Part shown: in pieces, positions 45,435-58,268 of the stretch
Position numbering within the stretch: the stretch's first letter is position 1
Layout of the letters: each line of letters opens with the position of its first letter
Assembly: GCF_002999335.1 (NCBI RefSeq)
Contig: NW_020312591.1
Coordinates: forward strand, 62,001-126,000
Reading direction: 5' to 3'
Source of the DNA: Cyclospora cayetanensis
Lineage: Eukaryota; Apicomplexa; Conoidasida; Eucoccidiorida; Eimeriidae
DNA: 64,000 nucleotides
The notes under the pieces: generated by a model
The model's database searches: none
The model's input: the letters and a program-made list of their open reading frames with translations, nothing else
What the model was told of the DNA's origin: nothing
Made by a program: the position numbers and the translations under genes

Positions 45435-48400
45435 TCACAGATGATCAGCAGCGTTGATAGGATGCACTTTCACGCCCAGCGGGTCGGGAATCGACTTAGG
45501 AGGAGGGGGCGGTGGAGAGCCGACAAGGTGATACCAAATCCTAAGAAAAGACACAAAAACACCCTCAGACAGACCGACTCCGAGCCGTAAACAAACCACC
45601 ATAAAAATGCAAGCTGGTGCCGATCGTCCACACCGCGCCACGTCCTTTGGACGCTTCTCACCTCGCGAAAACTCCCGGAGGCTCTGTGGGCGAAGGCGGC
45701 ACTTCAATTTCCATTTTCTGCATTTCCACGATTCCTGCATCTGCGACCCCAAATAACGCGCACATACATACGCGCCTCACCAGAGGCTCCCCACAGCACG
45801 GTGTGAGCAACAACGCAAAAAAAGACAACAACGCAAAAAAAAGATAACAACGCGAAAAAAAGATAACAACGCGAAAAAAAATAGCGCAAAAAAAAGACAA
45901 CAACGCCAGAAAAAGATAACGCGAGAAAAAAATAGCGCAAAAGAAAGACAACAAGGCAAAAGAAACAACAAGGCAAAAGAAACAACAAGGCAAAAGAGAC
46001 AACAAGGCAAAAGAGAAAACAATGCAAAAGAGACAACAATGCAAAAAGAAGACAACAAGGTAAAAAAGACAATGCAAACAGAAACAACAAGGCAAAAAAG
46101 ACAACAAGGCAAAAGAGACAACAAGGCAAAAAAGACAACAATGCAAAAAAAAGACAACAATGCAAAAAGAAGACAACAACGCGAAAAAGAGAGACAACAA
46201 GGCAAACAAGAGACAACAAGGCAAACAAAAGACAACAAGGCAAAAAGAAGACAACAACGCATGCAGGCAGCTCCAAACCCACAAAGCAGCACCCGTGCCG
46301 CTGCCAAGAGCCGCAGAACAAGCGATGCTGCCTGCTCCCCCATCCCCCCTTCTTGCTCCCAAGACAGCAGCAGACACACGCAAAGCAACACCCCCCACCT
46401 CCCGCAACAGCAGCATCAGCACTCTTGAAGGCTCCATACACCCTAAAGCCAACACCCCTGTCCCCCTTCTCCCGCAACACCCCTACCTGGAAACACCTCC
46501 ACAAACTGTGCACGAAGAACTGCGGGGTCGATGCCTTGCGGCTGCATTTGGTGTTGCAACCACTTCAGAGCAACATCTGCATCCGTCTGGACGCCCCACA
46601 TTTTCTTCCACCCTGTCTCTGCGCCTCCTTCCTCTTGCTTAGCAGCTGCTCGCGCAAGAGCCGCTTCCGCCTTTGCAAGCCCCCCCACTTTTTCCGCTTG
46701 GCGAGAACCGCAGCAACTCCTCACACGAGCAGCAGCAGAGACTCGAGCCGCAACCTATGTCCACATGCACAACAAGCCACAAAGTTTCCACACGAGGGAA
46801 AGATGAACGCTGGCGCTGCCACACCTCTAAATATACATATACAGGGTGTACGTGTGTATATTTGTGTGTATGTACGTGTGTTTTGGTGTGTATATTTGTG
46901 TGTATGTACGGGTGTTCTGGTGTGTAGATTTGTGTATGAGTATTTGAAAGTGTATTTGTATGTGTGCTTTAGTGTGTATTTGTATCTGTGCTTTAGTGTG
47001 TATTTGTATGTGTGCTCTAGTGTGTATTTGTATGTGTGCTTGTGTATGGATGTATTTGTAAGTGTGTTTGTCTTCTGTGTGTCTTCTGTCTGTGTGTGTG
47101 TGTGTGTGTCGCTGTGTGGTCGGTGCCTCGAAGGATTCAAAAGGCTTTCCAGGCTGTACACTTCAAGCCCACAGCGGTGCAATCCATGAGAACAGATTCG
47201 CCCATCTAGGATACCGCAAAATTCTAAGCGGCGCTGCTCGTTTGTTGACAGCAGAAAATGTGCTGCTGACCTCATCCTGGATATTAAGAGTCGTGGCCAC
47301 CTTGTCAAGAAGCTTTTTCAGTTCCTCAGTGAACTGCTCGCTAGTGGAGATGTCATAAGTCAGATCGCTGTACATGGAAGCGATCTGACCAACAGTAGCG
47401 TACAAGATTTGGCCCTGCACCTCTATGTGCCCTTGAAACGCGCGCACAAAAAGCCTCAAAGTTTCGCAATCTTCGCAGGCGACACCCGCGCGCATGCATT
47501 TCTCACATCCATCACGTAACTCTCAGCGGTTCATACCCTGGTCAAATATCCATCCGGCAGCATCGACAATATCAAAGCTCGCCAAATCCGGGAGATTCGC
47601 AAGCGCCTTCAGCTGAGCAATCGCTTCGGCGGGAAAGGGAGCGATACGGACAGCGTCTACAAAGAAACGCTCGTCGGAGCGATGAAATCTATGGCGAGTT
47701 TCATCGAACTGCCCCCCAAGCATTTCGGCGAGCTCTTCTTGCTGCAAGCATAGATAATTACATGCATGCATGTATATATAGGTATATACACATAGATATA
47801 TGTAGATGCATATATACACATATATACGTATATATGTATCTAAATATACATATGCATATACACATCTATATACATGGATATATACATCTATTTATACATG
47901 CATATATACATGCATATATACATATATATGCATGCATATATATACATACACTTACATCGACATATATATACATCTGTATACATGTATATATATACATACA
48001 CATACATATATATATATATCCAAATATACATATGCACATATACATGAACGCAAAATTCATGTCCCTTGCCGCCCTTCTCTACGCGCTGATCTAGGAAGCG
48101 TATTCTGCATATTGTGTGTGGCATGCGGATCTACCGCGTCTGCTGAGGAGCACAAAGACGCATGCGAAGGATGCCTTCTACAACAATATACAGCAGAACC
48201 TCGTGCATGCACTTATATGGTGGCGCTTGCAAAGTTGGGCCCCCTGCAGGCGGGTGCATGCGCGGCAAACATAAGAAGTGCAGAGGAGCACCCTTTTGTT
48301 TGCCGTTCAACGGCAAATTTTACATCAATATACAGTGCGAAATGCCATGGGGTGTTTCAGCAGCGACACACAACGTGAAGGATCTCTCTGCAGGAGGCGC

Positions 48401-51400
48401 TATTAACGTCCTACACTGCCTAACGTGTGTACAGACACCTCTCTGTAGCTCTCCATGTGTATATATATATATATATTTGCACATGCGCGTGAACGCCTTT
48501 AACACAGGACGGAGAAGTGTTTTTTTAATTGCATATATTTACACATATATACACATATACATATAGATATACCTTTTTCGAGTAGATATATATATATATA
48601 CATAGCAGTGTGATCTGTAAATTTTGATCTGTGCTGCAGACCGGGCGGCTTTTCTTCCCGCAGGAAGCATCGCACAGGCGCTCACGCTGCAGAAAAAGAG
48701 AGCCGTTTTCGATGTGAGGATTTTTCTTTTGGGGAGGTATCGTGATGCCGTCTTCTACTTACCGCAGCGTAGCTGGCGTCCATAGCATCCCTGTCCTTCT
48801 TTCTCTTCATGTATCGCTCCCAGTAGAATCTAGCTACACGCTGCGCCTCGTACAAGACGAAGCACAGGAAAAGCAGCTGCCCGCAAGAAGAGGCTAGCAC
48901 TACCATGCATTCCATGGCCAGCTGGAAGAAAGCCACAACACGCACAAGGCAGACAGCACCTAGTCTTGCGGGAGGACAGAGTAGAAAGCGGTGGGAAAAG
49001 GCGAGATGCGTGTGATCTTTTTGTGCTTCCACTCAAAGGCCAAGAGGCTCTTGAGAGGAAGCCGACCAGCGAATGCACTGCAGCTGCTTTCGCGCGGCAA
49101 GGAAGGGGAGTGGCAACACACGGAGGTAACCCCTTGCGTGATCTTGGAAAGGAAGTGAAATTGGATGGCAAAGGCGAGAAAGCTGCAGAGAGCTAACTCT
49201 CTCGCGTGCAGCGTCAAGGGAACGCTGAAGTGACGTTGGGGGCCCCTCTGCTCCTTAAAGGGGGCCCTGTAAGCAGCAGGACACACGGGATGCGTACATG
49301 CATGCATGCATGCATGCATGCATGCATGCATGGAAAGCACTGAGGCTGCAAAGCCATGAGACAGCCATGCGGAAGGCTCTGAAGGCCTCTGGAGCAAAGC
49401 GAAGCGATTATTGCGCTTTTGCGCGGGAGCAACAGAGAGCATGCGTCATAAAAAGCGCAGCACAGGGGATGAAAATGTCACTCTAAAATGCCACAACGAG
49501 ATGCGTTCGCCGCAGAACGAAAGGTCCCTTATTGTTCTTCCTCTTACTGCAGAATGCGGGGGAAAGAGAAGCGAGAGGGAAAGAAAAGGAGCATGGCAAA
49601 AACGCACCAAGAAGGAACCATTTCAGCTCCATACGGTTTGAAGAACAAGACCAGAATGCCGTATCCCGATACAATTGCCCATGCAATCGTCAGCGGTTCG
49701 ACGGTTTGTACGAAGAGAGAGACACACACGCAAGAGAGGGTCAAGAAGAGGCGCAAGCATTCCCATCCGACGCGTCTCGAGCTGTAAAAGTCGGTGAGGA
49801 AGCCTAAACATTTTGTGATGCGGGGAGAGTCCAGGCGTGCGATGAAGAAGAGTATCGTAATGAAGCAAACAAAGGGGAATCCAACGACGTACACCATTAG
49901 CCCTGAGAATAGACGGCTCGCCAGCGCATGCAGGCGCGCGCATTCCGTAGAAGCCATGCAATTGGACTACGTCAAGCACGATTTGGCTCGTCGGTAGAGG
50001 TTCTCAGCCTCGAATAAGACACGCAAGCGGGGTGTTTTCTGCGTGCTCTATTACCAGGCATGGCGAGCTGAGCTCCAAGCGACATCTCGGGACCGCCACA
50101 CGGCACTGTAGGATCGTATGCCAAGTAGGATACTCCATCGGCGAGATTTCTTTGGCGCAAGAGATTCGCAGCGCAACACGAAACAGCACAGAAGCAGAGG
50201 CACGTGCCAAGGCTTGTCGCTGCCTCCCGCGGAGTGAGTACCGCTGACTCTTATGAGCAGAAAGAGCGCAGCTTGGGAGGCTAAGCACTTGCAACACTCC
50301 AGAGAGCGACGACACAGCGACAGCGGCAAGCGAAGCTCAACGCTGCAGTGATGACGCCGCCCTCTGCATGCCAGACTCTGGTATGGCCAGGGAGGGAGGG
50401 GAAGAAGACGGGAGAAAACGAAACAGGATGCATTCCTGCACGTTTCAGCGCGATTTTCTGCCCTCCCAACTCCTTTTCTGCCAAACTGACCTGCAGGCGA
50501 GGGCTGAGGAAAAGGAGGTAGCGGCTAAGGGGGACCATAGATACAGCGTGATCAGGCAGAGTCTGCTGAATATGATAGTGACTTTCTGCCCGACGTAGTT
50601 ACGCCACAATTCGCCTTGGACAAGAAGCAAAATGCGCTTCTCTGGAGGCGCATGATGGCGTTGGTGGTGGAAGACGATCGTGAGAATGACGAAATAGCCA
50701 AACAGCAAGAGCAGAGGGCAGCAGAACGCAAAGATGCAATACGCGTATAGAGGACTTGCCCAGTTTGAGCTCCAGCAGTCAGGAGCAAGCATCTGAGAGA
50801 AAAAGCGCACATATGCAGTTGGTCGTTTGAAACACACGGAGAGAGAAAGAGAGAGACAGGGAGACAAGCTTCCGAATGCGTCTTTTAGCGGAAAAACTTT
50901 CGAGATGCATTGGGGTTGATTTCGCCCCTCTGGATATGCACGCAGAGCTCTGTACATATTGGTGCACACATAGCTCTGTACAAATTCATATACATGTATA
51001 TAGACTATACATTAACATGCGTGGATGAATAGGGTAGCGTGCTGCAAACGTGTGCATTAGGAGAGGGAGCAAGAAAGGCAGTCACGTAAAGCAGTCAATG
51101 AGTTGCAGCTCGTTAGAGGGAGGAAAGGGGGGAATAGCACGCAGCGCATACCGAAAATACCGACGTGATGGCGATGGAAGTAAAGCTGCGGTAACCCAAA
51201 TACCAAGACGAGCTGAGGAAGACTTCTGTTAGTGAGCTGTCGCTGTTGTTGATCCCCCTTTCTCCTTGGAAACTGTCTTGGCCTATGGCTCGGGTGGAGA
51301 GGCTGCAAACGAACAGCAAAAAGGGGGGCAGCACCTTGTGAATGCGAAGCACTGAAGAATTAAAAGCAGAAGAAGGAGGGCTTGCTTTTTCGCCTCATTG

Positions 51401-53364
51401 CCCGCTGCTGAGATGCGAGGAGGCAGCTGTGCTTCTCGAGAGAGACAGAGAGAAACGGAAAGAGAGAGAAACAGAAAGAGGGAGAGACAGAAAGAGAGAG
51501 ACAAAAAGAGAGAAACAATTCAAGTCTCCCCGACTTTCAACAGCCCGCATCTCCCTTCCAGTTTGAAGGAGATGCATGGATTCATTTTGAGACTTAGGAT
51601 TGCGGAAGGCGGACTCAAGAAGCCATACCCGAAGGACCCCCAGATAATTAGATACATAAAAAGCTGTTTCAGCGCCGGAGTGAAGCAAATACGCTGCAAA
51701 GCGACAGCAAACGTATCGCTCCCTGTGGAAGTAAAATACTCTCTGCCCAATGTACGTCCTCCTCTGCAAGAACCTTCTTGCGAAAAATAGCCCGGTACTA
51801 ATTTCCGTCGCACGGCGTGTCTACCTCTTTGCTTCCAGATTGTAGAGACTGCCTGCCTCTCTGCCTGTCTGCCTGGGTGTCTGCCTCTCTGCCTGCCTGC
51901 CTGTCTGCCTGCCTCTCTGCCTGTCTGCCTGCCTCTCTGCCTGTCTGCCTGCCTCTTTGCCTAGCTGTCTGTCTGCACTCCCCTCACATCCGTGGCGATC
52001 TTGAGGCGTTCCTCCGCTTCACATTCCAGGCAGAAACTAACTAAGGCCACAAACACCAACAGCGCTGCAAGCAACCACCCACGTACACACACACACATAC
52101 ACACACACGCAGACGCACACGCATGCAAAACTGTTCCCGAAAGCTTCTTCCCCTTGCACGAATGCTAGCAGACCGGCAACTGCTCGCTCGAAGCTCCAAA
52201 AATCCTCCTTTAGAACCCGCCAAACAAATGTGCCGTCTAACCGGCAATAAGTCCTAGTGCAATGAGAGCGATTTTCCATCCTGCTGGACAGTCTGAGCAC
52301 TCGCTGGTTGCCGAAAGGAAGTCTCGTGTCATGTTCTCTTTGCACATTTGGCAGAGGGGCCCTGCGAACAGACGCGCATGCAAATGGCTATTTATAGCCC
52401 TGCTCCTGCGAACAGCCGGAGAAAATTCTTTTCCAGAGGATAGACAGCACGAAACAGCCACCCTTCGCGTAGGAGGCCCTCAAAAGCCTCGTGGCTCCCG
52501 CTTCCACCACGCCTCCCCCTGCCTCGCCACCGCCTCTGTGTGAGGAAGCAAGCGCATGCACAGGGAGCTTTGGGGTGTGTGGAGGAGGGTAGAACGTGGG
52601 TCTGCTTTTACGCGCTGCTCCTACTCCTGCCCTTTCAGGAAACACGTCTCCCCAGTGTGCCTCGGACGGTTTTCCCCCTCTTTTCAGTCGCCATTGCTTC
52701 CCTGCGCTCCCTGCGTTTCTTCCCTCTCTACGCCCTCCCCTCCCCCGCAAATACCGCCCTTGCAAGTCTCCCCCTCCTGCTGCGCCGCTCATCTCTGTCG
52801 CGGCGGCTCCCGCCTACCTGCATGCCCTTCAAGGCACTCTCCGCAAGGCCCTTTGCATGCAGTGCTGTGGAGACATCGCTCGTATACTGCAGGCCAGGAA
52901 GAATTTAGAGGTCTCCACCAGCCGCTGCTGAGGCTGACAAGGTTCTGAGCGAGCAGAGATCCATGCGGCAGCGACGGCAGCAAGGAGGCAGTTGCAAGCG
53001 TTCGAGGCAGTGAAAGGCACCAGGAAAATCGCGACATCGCCACGCGAAGCAGACGCAATGAACCCCTCCCTCCACGCCTGCCCGTTAGCTCCCACGCCGC
53101 AGAGCAACGCCAGAGATCACTTCTCCCTACCTTGCAAGCAACAGACTCGTTTTCCTCCGTGATGCCTCCAGGGCACTGAAAGGCTAAGAGGGGAGTCGGA
53201 CAGGTTGCACACAGGAAGAGGCTGTCGTCTAGATACAAACCTGCGAAGCCACCGGCAAACGCAGTCGCCTCACTCCCAAAATAGGAAAGCGAAGAGCGGC
53301 AGAAGAAGGAGGCCGCGTCGGGCAGCGCGAGATGCTCAAAGTTCCCCCTTAATGGAGTGTGCTC

Positions 53365-53414
<50 letters not shown>

Positions 53415-54451
53415 CTGAAGGAGGTACTGCAGCAGCAGCAATAGCAGCAGCAGCAGCAGCAGCAGCAGCAGTGTTGAGAGGCGTGTTAGAAGGCGCTTCA
53501 CGGGTTCGAACAGCCCTTGCAGAGCGTTAGAGGCCGCAACGCAGCAAAAGATGCAACGCCATAAGAGACGCTTCAGAAGGAGTTATCTGTGTGTTTCAAC
53601 ATCGGAAGGCAGCACCTTCTCCGCAGCTGCAGCTTTGAATGCTACTCGCGCCAGTGACACCCAAAGTTGTCGATCCGTAGGGGCACTGCAGGCAGCACAA
53701 AGCGAAAGCAGGCAGCCAAGACAGAGGAGCTCGTGCATGCACCACGCAGCACAGCTCCAGGGGCCTCTCGGGCAGAGAGAAGAAGGGAGATGCAGCAGCC
53801 AGCATGGCACGCACGCAGAGCCGAAAGGGGGCGGCGAGTGTATGTATGTGTGTATATGTGCATGTGTGAAAGTGTGTATGTGTGTGCATATGTGTAAGTG
53901 TGTATGTGTGTAAGTGTTATGTGTCATGTGTAAGTATGTGTATGTATATGTGTGTATGTGTATGTATATGTGTGTATGTGTGTATGAGTGTCTATGTGTG
54001 TGTATGTGTGTGTATGTGTGTGTATGTATGTGTATGTATGTGTATGTATGTGTGTAAGCGTGTATGTGTGTAAGCGTGTATGTGTCCACATTGACACAAG
54101 GCCAGGAAAAATAAAAAGCCTGAGAAAAGCCTCAGGAGTCTCGTTGCTAGGGCGAATTCGAGAACGCAAGAAACGAGGTGGGTCTAGTGGCGGCACACGT
54201 ATTGTGCTTCGCACGCTGCTTCTAGGGAGCACTAAAGAATCTTATTGACATACTCCCATGCATTGGATCATTTTTGCTGAGGGGGAGAAGGAGTTCGCCG
54301 GACAGGGCAGACAGGAGGAGCCGTCGAAGAATGAGCCAGCAGCACAACTCTCAGAAGTCGCCGCATCTGCCTCCTCGGCAAATGCCCAGCAGAAACAAAG
54401 CCAGAGCCAGCATCGGCAAGGCCACACGACTACGTGTGGGGGCTTCCCCAT
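45435..54451 (-). CDS. GCC2/GCC3-type Cys-rich multi-pass membrane protein (16 exons)
   Basis: Function unknown; secreted N terminus and membrane core suggest a surface or secretory-pathway protein. Exons (5' to 3'): 54451-54254, 53685-53616, 53240-53131, 52944-52818, 52361-52242, 51722-51629, 51302-51161, 50792-50491, 50212-50055, 49902-49619, 48921-48763, 47741-47537, 47431-47215, 46719-46487, 45740-45662, 45540-45435 (867 codons plus stop; phases all match). A signal peptide (VWPCRCWLWLCFCWAFA) is followed by Cys repeats: SCLPCPANSFSPS, CPYGSTTLGVTGASSIQSCS, CATCPTPLLAFQCPGG, YERCLHSTACKGPC and PLCQMCKENM. Hydrophobic segments follow in exons 5, 6, 8, 10 and 11 (for example LYAYCIFAFCCPLLLLFGYF). 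DPTVPCGGPE sits in exon 9, with a hydrophilic tail after exon 11. The acceptor of exon 9 and the donor of exon 7 (51161 or 51152) are the least certain. Confidence 0.8.
45789..46260. repeat. A-rich degenerate minisatellite in an intron
   Basis: Tandem units of about 15-18 bp of the form ACAACAAGGCAAAAGAG, with many variants, inside intron 14 (46486-45741) of the GCC-type gene. On the minus strand it is T-rich and yields long spurious Phe/Leu/Cys/Val frames. Confidence 0.9.
46850..47115. repeat. TG-rich repeat in an intron
   Basis: Repeated TGTGTATTTGTATGTGTGCT-like units, ending in a pure (GT)n run near 47092-47109, inside intron 13 of the GCC-type gene. Confidence 0.85.
47770..48045. repeat. 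TA/CATA-rich tract in an intron
   Basis: Degenerate TATACATA repeats in intron 11 (48762-47742) of the GCC-type gene. Confidence 0.85.
49297..49331. repeat. (CATG)n microsatellite
   Basis: About nine tandem, self-complementary ATGC units in intron 10 of the GCC-type gene. Confidence 0.95.
51845..51975. repeat. CTGCCTGTCTGC-type repeat in an intron
   Basis: Tandem CTGCCTGY and CTGCCTCT units in intron 5 (52241-51723) of the GCC-type gene. Confidence 0.9.
53369..53471. repeat. (AGC)n triplet tracts inside an intron
   Basis: Two long AGC runs (53369-53413 and about 53427-53471) separated by a short unique segment. They lie in intron 2 (53615-53241) of the GCC-type gene, so the expansion is not restricted to coding sequence. 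Confidence 0.85.
53838..54085. repeat. GT-rich repeat in an intron
   Basis: Degenerate TGTGTATG repeats in intron 1 (54253-53686) of the GCC-type gene; antisense gives His/Thr/Tyr frames. Confidence 0.9.
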
Positions 54452-54566
54452 TCGACCTCACTAATCTTCCTCCTTTAAAAAATTGCAGAGGCTTTGCCCA
54501 TTAAACGACCCCCAATTAGAATAGAGGGAGCCAGCAAGGAGGAGATGCGTCCTAGAGGAGCGATGG

Positions 54567-54689
54567 GCATTGATAGAGAGAGAGAGAGGATGAGAGAGAG
54601 AGGATGTGTGTGTGTGTGAGAGAGAGAGACACACACACATACACAGAGAGAGAGGGAGACACACACACACAGAGAGAGAGAGAGACAGG
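54567..54689. repeat. (GA)n and (CA)n block upstream of the GCC-type gene
   Basis: Runs of GAGAGA and CACACA about 115-240 bp upstream of that gene's ATG (54451). On its coding strand this is a pyrimidine-rich CT/GT block; a promoter role is only inference. Confidence 0.85.
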
Positions 54690-55945
54690 GAAGGCTGGTA
54701 GTACTCTCTGGCTGTGCACTCCTCTGCGCTTGTGGGGTAGCTGCAGCAGGGCAGGGCCTTATTAGGCAGAGTCTGCTATCGAAAACGCCTTTAAAATGCT
54801 CGCTCGGCAGAGCATTCAGGTAAGGCTAAAGGATGCTGGCGCGATAGAACAAGGGAACGAGGGGCAGGAGACCTTTGTAGAGTCAACTGTCACCGCTGCA
54901 CCTCTTGGCGGTGTAGAGGCCTTCCCCACGAAAGCGAGGTTAGGGAGCTCTCGCCGGATCCTTTGAAGCTTCAAGGTGGCCCCTGGTCGCCGAAGATGTT
55001 GTCGCAGGAGGCGACGTACATACACTGAACAGGGGGGACGGGAGGGCAAAGAGGCGCGGCTGCTGATACCGAAAGGTGAGTGGCGTCCAGACAAGCACAT
55101 GAGCAGAAACACACAGGAAAGTGCGGAAAAATAGAGATCTTGAAGCTTGAACAGAGCGCTGCCAGGAGAAACAAATGCCCTTGAGCGTCTTTTGCTAGGG
55201 TCTCTACCGAGACTCACGCCAGCCAGGGACCCCTGGTAATTACTTTCAGGGGGGCATCCGAGAGTACCCCGCCGTTACATGCATCAATCTTAGTCGCCTG
55301 GTGTTGGAGCGGCAATCAGATCGAGGGAAAAGCCGGTTATCCGATGCGTCTGAGACTCTCAGGGCGAAAGGAAGGAGCTGTTGATCCGCCTCACTGTGAG
55401 GACCTAAGAAGGGTTCATCCATCCACACGCGGGAAACAATGCAGAAACTGAAAAAAACTATGAGTTTTCTCTTGAAGAAAATATCCCTCGGGCGCTCTGC
55501 GGTGGCAACACGGCCCCTGGGGGCCCCTGGCTGGCGGGGGGTGGCCCACTGCACTGCCACTACAAAGAACGAAGAGAAGTGGCTGCAATTGAACATTGAA
55601 AATAAATTTTCTACATCTATGTGCAATGTATTGGAGTAAGAATCAGGGGCGAAAAGAGCCGGTCCCCAGCTACACAGCCTCCACTTGTACAGACACCCCA
55701 GCGATGCAATCCAACGAGCATTGCGATCTGTTAAGAAAGTGCACTTCAGGCCACTCTAGGGCCCTCTACTGGACCTCCCAGGAGCTTTGCATGCTTTTAA
55801 TGTTTCCTTGCATCCTTCTTTCTCAAGTGATTCAGCAAGCCTGCCGGCATCAGCTAGTAGTCCCCAGCACTGTATTGCCGAGTTGCAGTGTCTTTTGCAA
55901 TTAAAAGCTGCACTCTGCGAGCGTGGAAAGCTTATTCGCACGATA

Positions 55946-56398
55946 CTAAGCTTCACCTCCGGACGGGTAAGGGTGCAACGGGCAGCTAGTATCCGGGTGT
56001 GTTCCGACCCCTAGTAGGCAAAGTATTTCTTGGGCTAGTGGAGGTTTTGACGATGTGCCTGAGACCTTGGCAATGCAGCCCGAGTCCTGTGGCACTGATT
56101 TGCCCTTTGGAGGGGCCCTGTGTCTGTTGCAGAAACAGAGTCCCCTGCAGTCTTCTGCATTACTCTTAGAGGGAAAACGCCGGAGCGAGTCAGGAAACAG
56201 GTAGTCTTCTTTAGGGTCTGAGCGGTCCCAAAGGACTTCAGTGCGCCTTAGCGGTGATTCAGCAGAGCACGGCTTTTTCAAATACATGGCTATATACCTA
56301 GATATACCAAAGTAAAGGGACAGCCCAAGCAGGGAAGCGTACAGACACCAGAAGGTCAATCCGAGGCCGTCAGGGCAGGTAGCTGTGATGGGACACAA
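55946..56398 (-). CDS. Possible exon of an unknown membrane protein
   Basis: Open frame with CPITATCPDG, then one strong hydrophobic helix (FWCLYASLLGLSLYFGI), a basic flank (YLKK) and a hydrophilic Cys/Pro-rich tail. A possible acceptor (ATACCTTAG) precedes it and there is no good ATG, so it may be a 3' exon of an unmodelled gene. No family is recognised. Confidence 0.25.
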   Translation of the reverse strand: MCPITATCPDGLGLTFWCLYASLLGLSLYFGISRYIAMYLKKPCSAESPLRRTEVLWDRSDPKEDYLFPDSLRRFPSKSNAEDCRGLCFCNRHRAPPKGKSVPQDSGCIAKVSGTSSKPPLAQEILCLLGVGTHPDTSCPLHPYPSGGEA

Positions 56399-58268
56399 TC
56401 CTAAGGTATATCCTATTATTGAGCTATTTATTTCTAACCTGTCAAGACGTTTTTGTGCCTTTTTATAGTTCTTTCACCTTCAAGGCACACTGCCACTGTA
56501 CAGGAGCAGTGTGTCTTTCAAACTGCGTGGAATGGCGTACAAGTGTTTAGATCTGTTCTTGCCGTTCTCACTCTTCTTGGTGCGCGTTTCTCTCTGTCAC
56601 TGATGTGTCCTGATCAGAATCTCTACGAACTCGCCTTCCATGAGTTTCTCGTTATTTGCTATTCATTCAATTCACCCTGTTCCCTGCGTGAAACTACCTC
56701 TACTCTTCCAGTTTCTCCGAGTGTGTGTATTTCCCCCCACAAACACCTCGCTGGACTCATATGCTCCTCTACTTTTTACCAATTTCTGGCTGGGGAAAAT
56801 ATGTGAACCTATTTCTCGTATGCATGTGGGTTAAGTCGACTCGTTGACACTTTGTCCCTTGTAAAAAAACTTCACCCTCTGGTGCCCTCAGCGCCAGGAA
56901 GTACCATTAGACCGGGAAGCAGCTCTGAACTTCAGGCTTTTGCACCTAAATAGAGCCTTCCGCATACATGTTCGCAGTCTCGCTGGCAAAACGTGCCTAA
57001 GGCTAGTGTGTGCGTGGCGTCTCTTTGTTGCGGTTGGTCAAGCGACTGGGTATGTGTGCATTCTACCTGTGGGAACCAAGCTCCACGTTAGCGGTTCGCG
57101 CTACTCTCGTTATACCAAAGTGAAGTCATCTTTTATCGAGTTCCCCAAGATGTCTGCTTGTATGTTAACTTTCGCGGAGTAACTTGGGGAAGTTCCGTGC
57201 CTACGCGCTTAGCGGCAATGTGTAATTGGGCACGAATGTGCGAAGCTGTCAAAGAACACACCACCGCGAGTCGCTTCTTTCAGTCCTTTCTCTTCAGATG
57301 ACGAAATTTTACTGGGATAAGATACACTTTGACGCTTTTCACCGCACAAGGCATATTTACTTCACGAATGGTGAAGAATTGACCTGTTCGCTTCGGTCGC
57401 TCATAGATCGAATTATTTGCAATGTACAGCTGATCTAGTAAAATAAGAATCAATGATGCGTGAGGGTGCAGCTAGGTGCAGCCTAGATGCCATTCCGCTC
57501 TGAGAATCACACATTGAGTAAGGTGGGACCTCCTCTGTTTATTACTAAGCAATGCCTAAGGCAGGAGCCAAGTGTCTTCCTATGGCTACTTGCATCGCCA
57601 GGTGTTTTCAGCCTGTTGTTGAAGAAAGTTAAACTACTAAGCTAGCAAGTAGAGAAATACTTGCAAGACCACAGCTCTACAGACGCCTGACAAAAACCTC
57701 CAGCGCTCCTAAGGAGCCACTGACAGACCTCAAACAACACACTTGCTTCTGTCATGCGAGACTGGGCCATACACTCCGGATTTGCAAGCGCATATAAAAG
57801 TCCAAGGAATCTGCAGAGCAAGACTGGACCCAGAGAATCACAGGCTGCTTGACAAGCAAAGAAGGCACATCAGGAAAACAGGAAGCCCCCTCCTCCCCCC
57901 CAACACCCAGCACCCCCCGTCACAGGTTGTGGTGCAGGCAAGGGAGCTACGGAGGCTACTGGCGCGGTTAGGGATCCACCGTAGGCCAATTTTGCGCAGA
58001 GATAAATTTACATCAATGACCAACAATTGATAGTGTTACTTGACACTGAATGTAAAGTGGATCTGACAAAACGGCACAAAAGTGCGGTCTACGCATTTAC
58101 TCGTCGGCTCGGTCTTGTAGGCTTGGGTTTGCTTTTGGGAGGCAGAACATAGGAAGTGACAAGGCTAGGGTAGCTGACTGCTTTCTTAAATCGGGATTGG
58201 GCACGGCCAGCATGGCCGGTGAGCTCTATGCTGAGCACGTGCACCGTGATGCAAATTCTAAGTAGGCC

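Noticed and set aside
45658..46513. Long minus-strand frames rich in Phe, Leu, Cys and Val that look like membrane proteins
   Set aside because: They are translations of the A-rich intronic minisatellite in three frames. Only the short 45740-45662 part is used, as an exon.
49297..49331. Short regular ATGC array considered as a CRISPR-like or origin element
   Set aside because: It has no spacers and lies inside an intron of a eukaryotic gene; it is a microsatellite.
53490..53520. GGGTTCGAAC, resembling a tRNA T-arm
   Set aside because: The flanking bases do not pair into a T stem and no acceptor or anticodon arm is present.
53583..54089. 168-codon minus-strand frame starting with His/Thr/Tyr repeats
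   Set aside because: The repeat part is an intronic GT tract. The genuine exon (53685-53616) is in another frame.
57743..58220. Fragment with LLDTEC after a basic segment, recalling retropepsin LLDTG
   Set aside because: The catalytic Gly is missing, a stop splits the frame and no reverse transcriptase motifs lie nearby.
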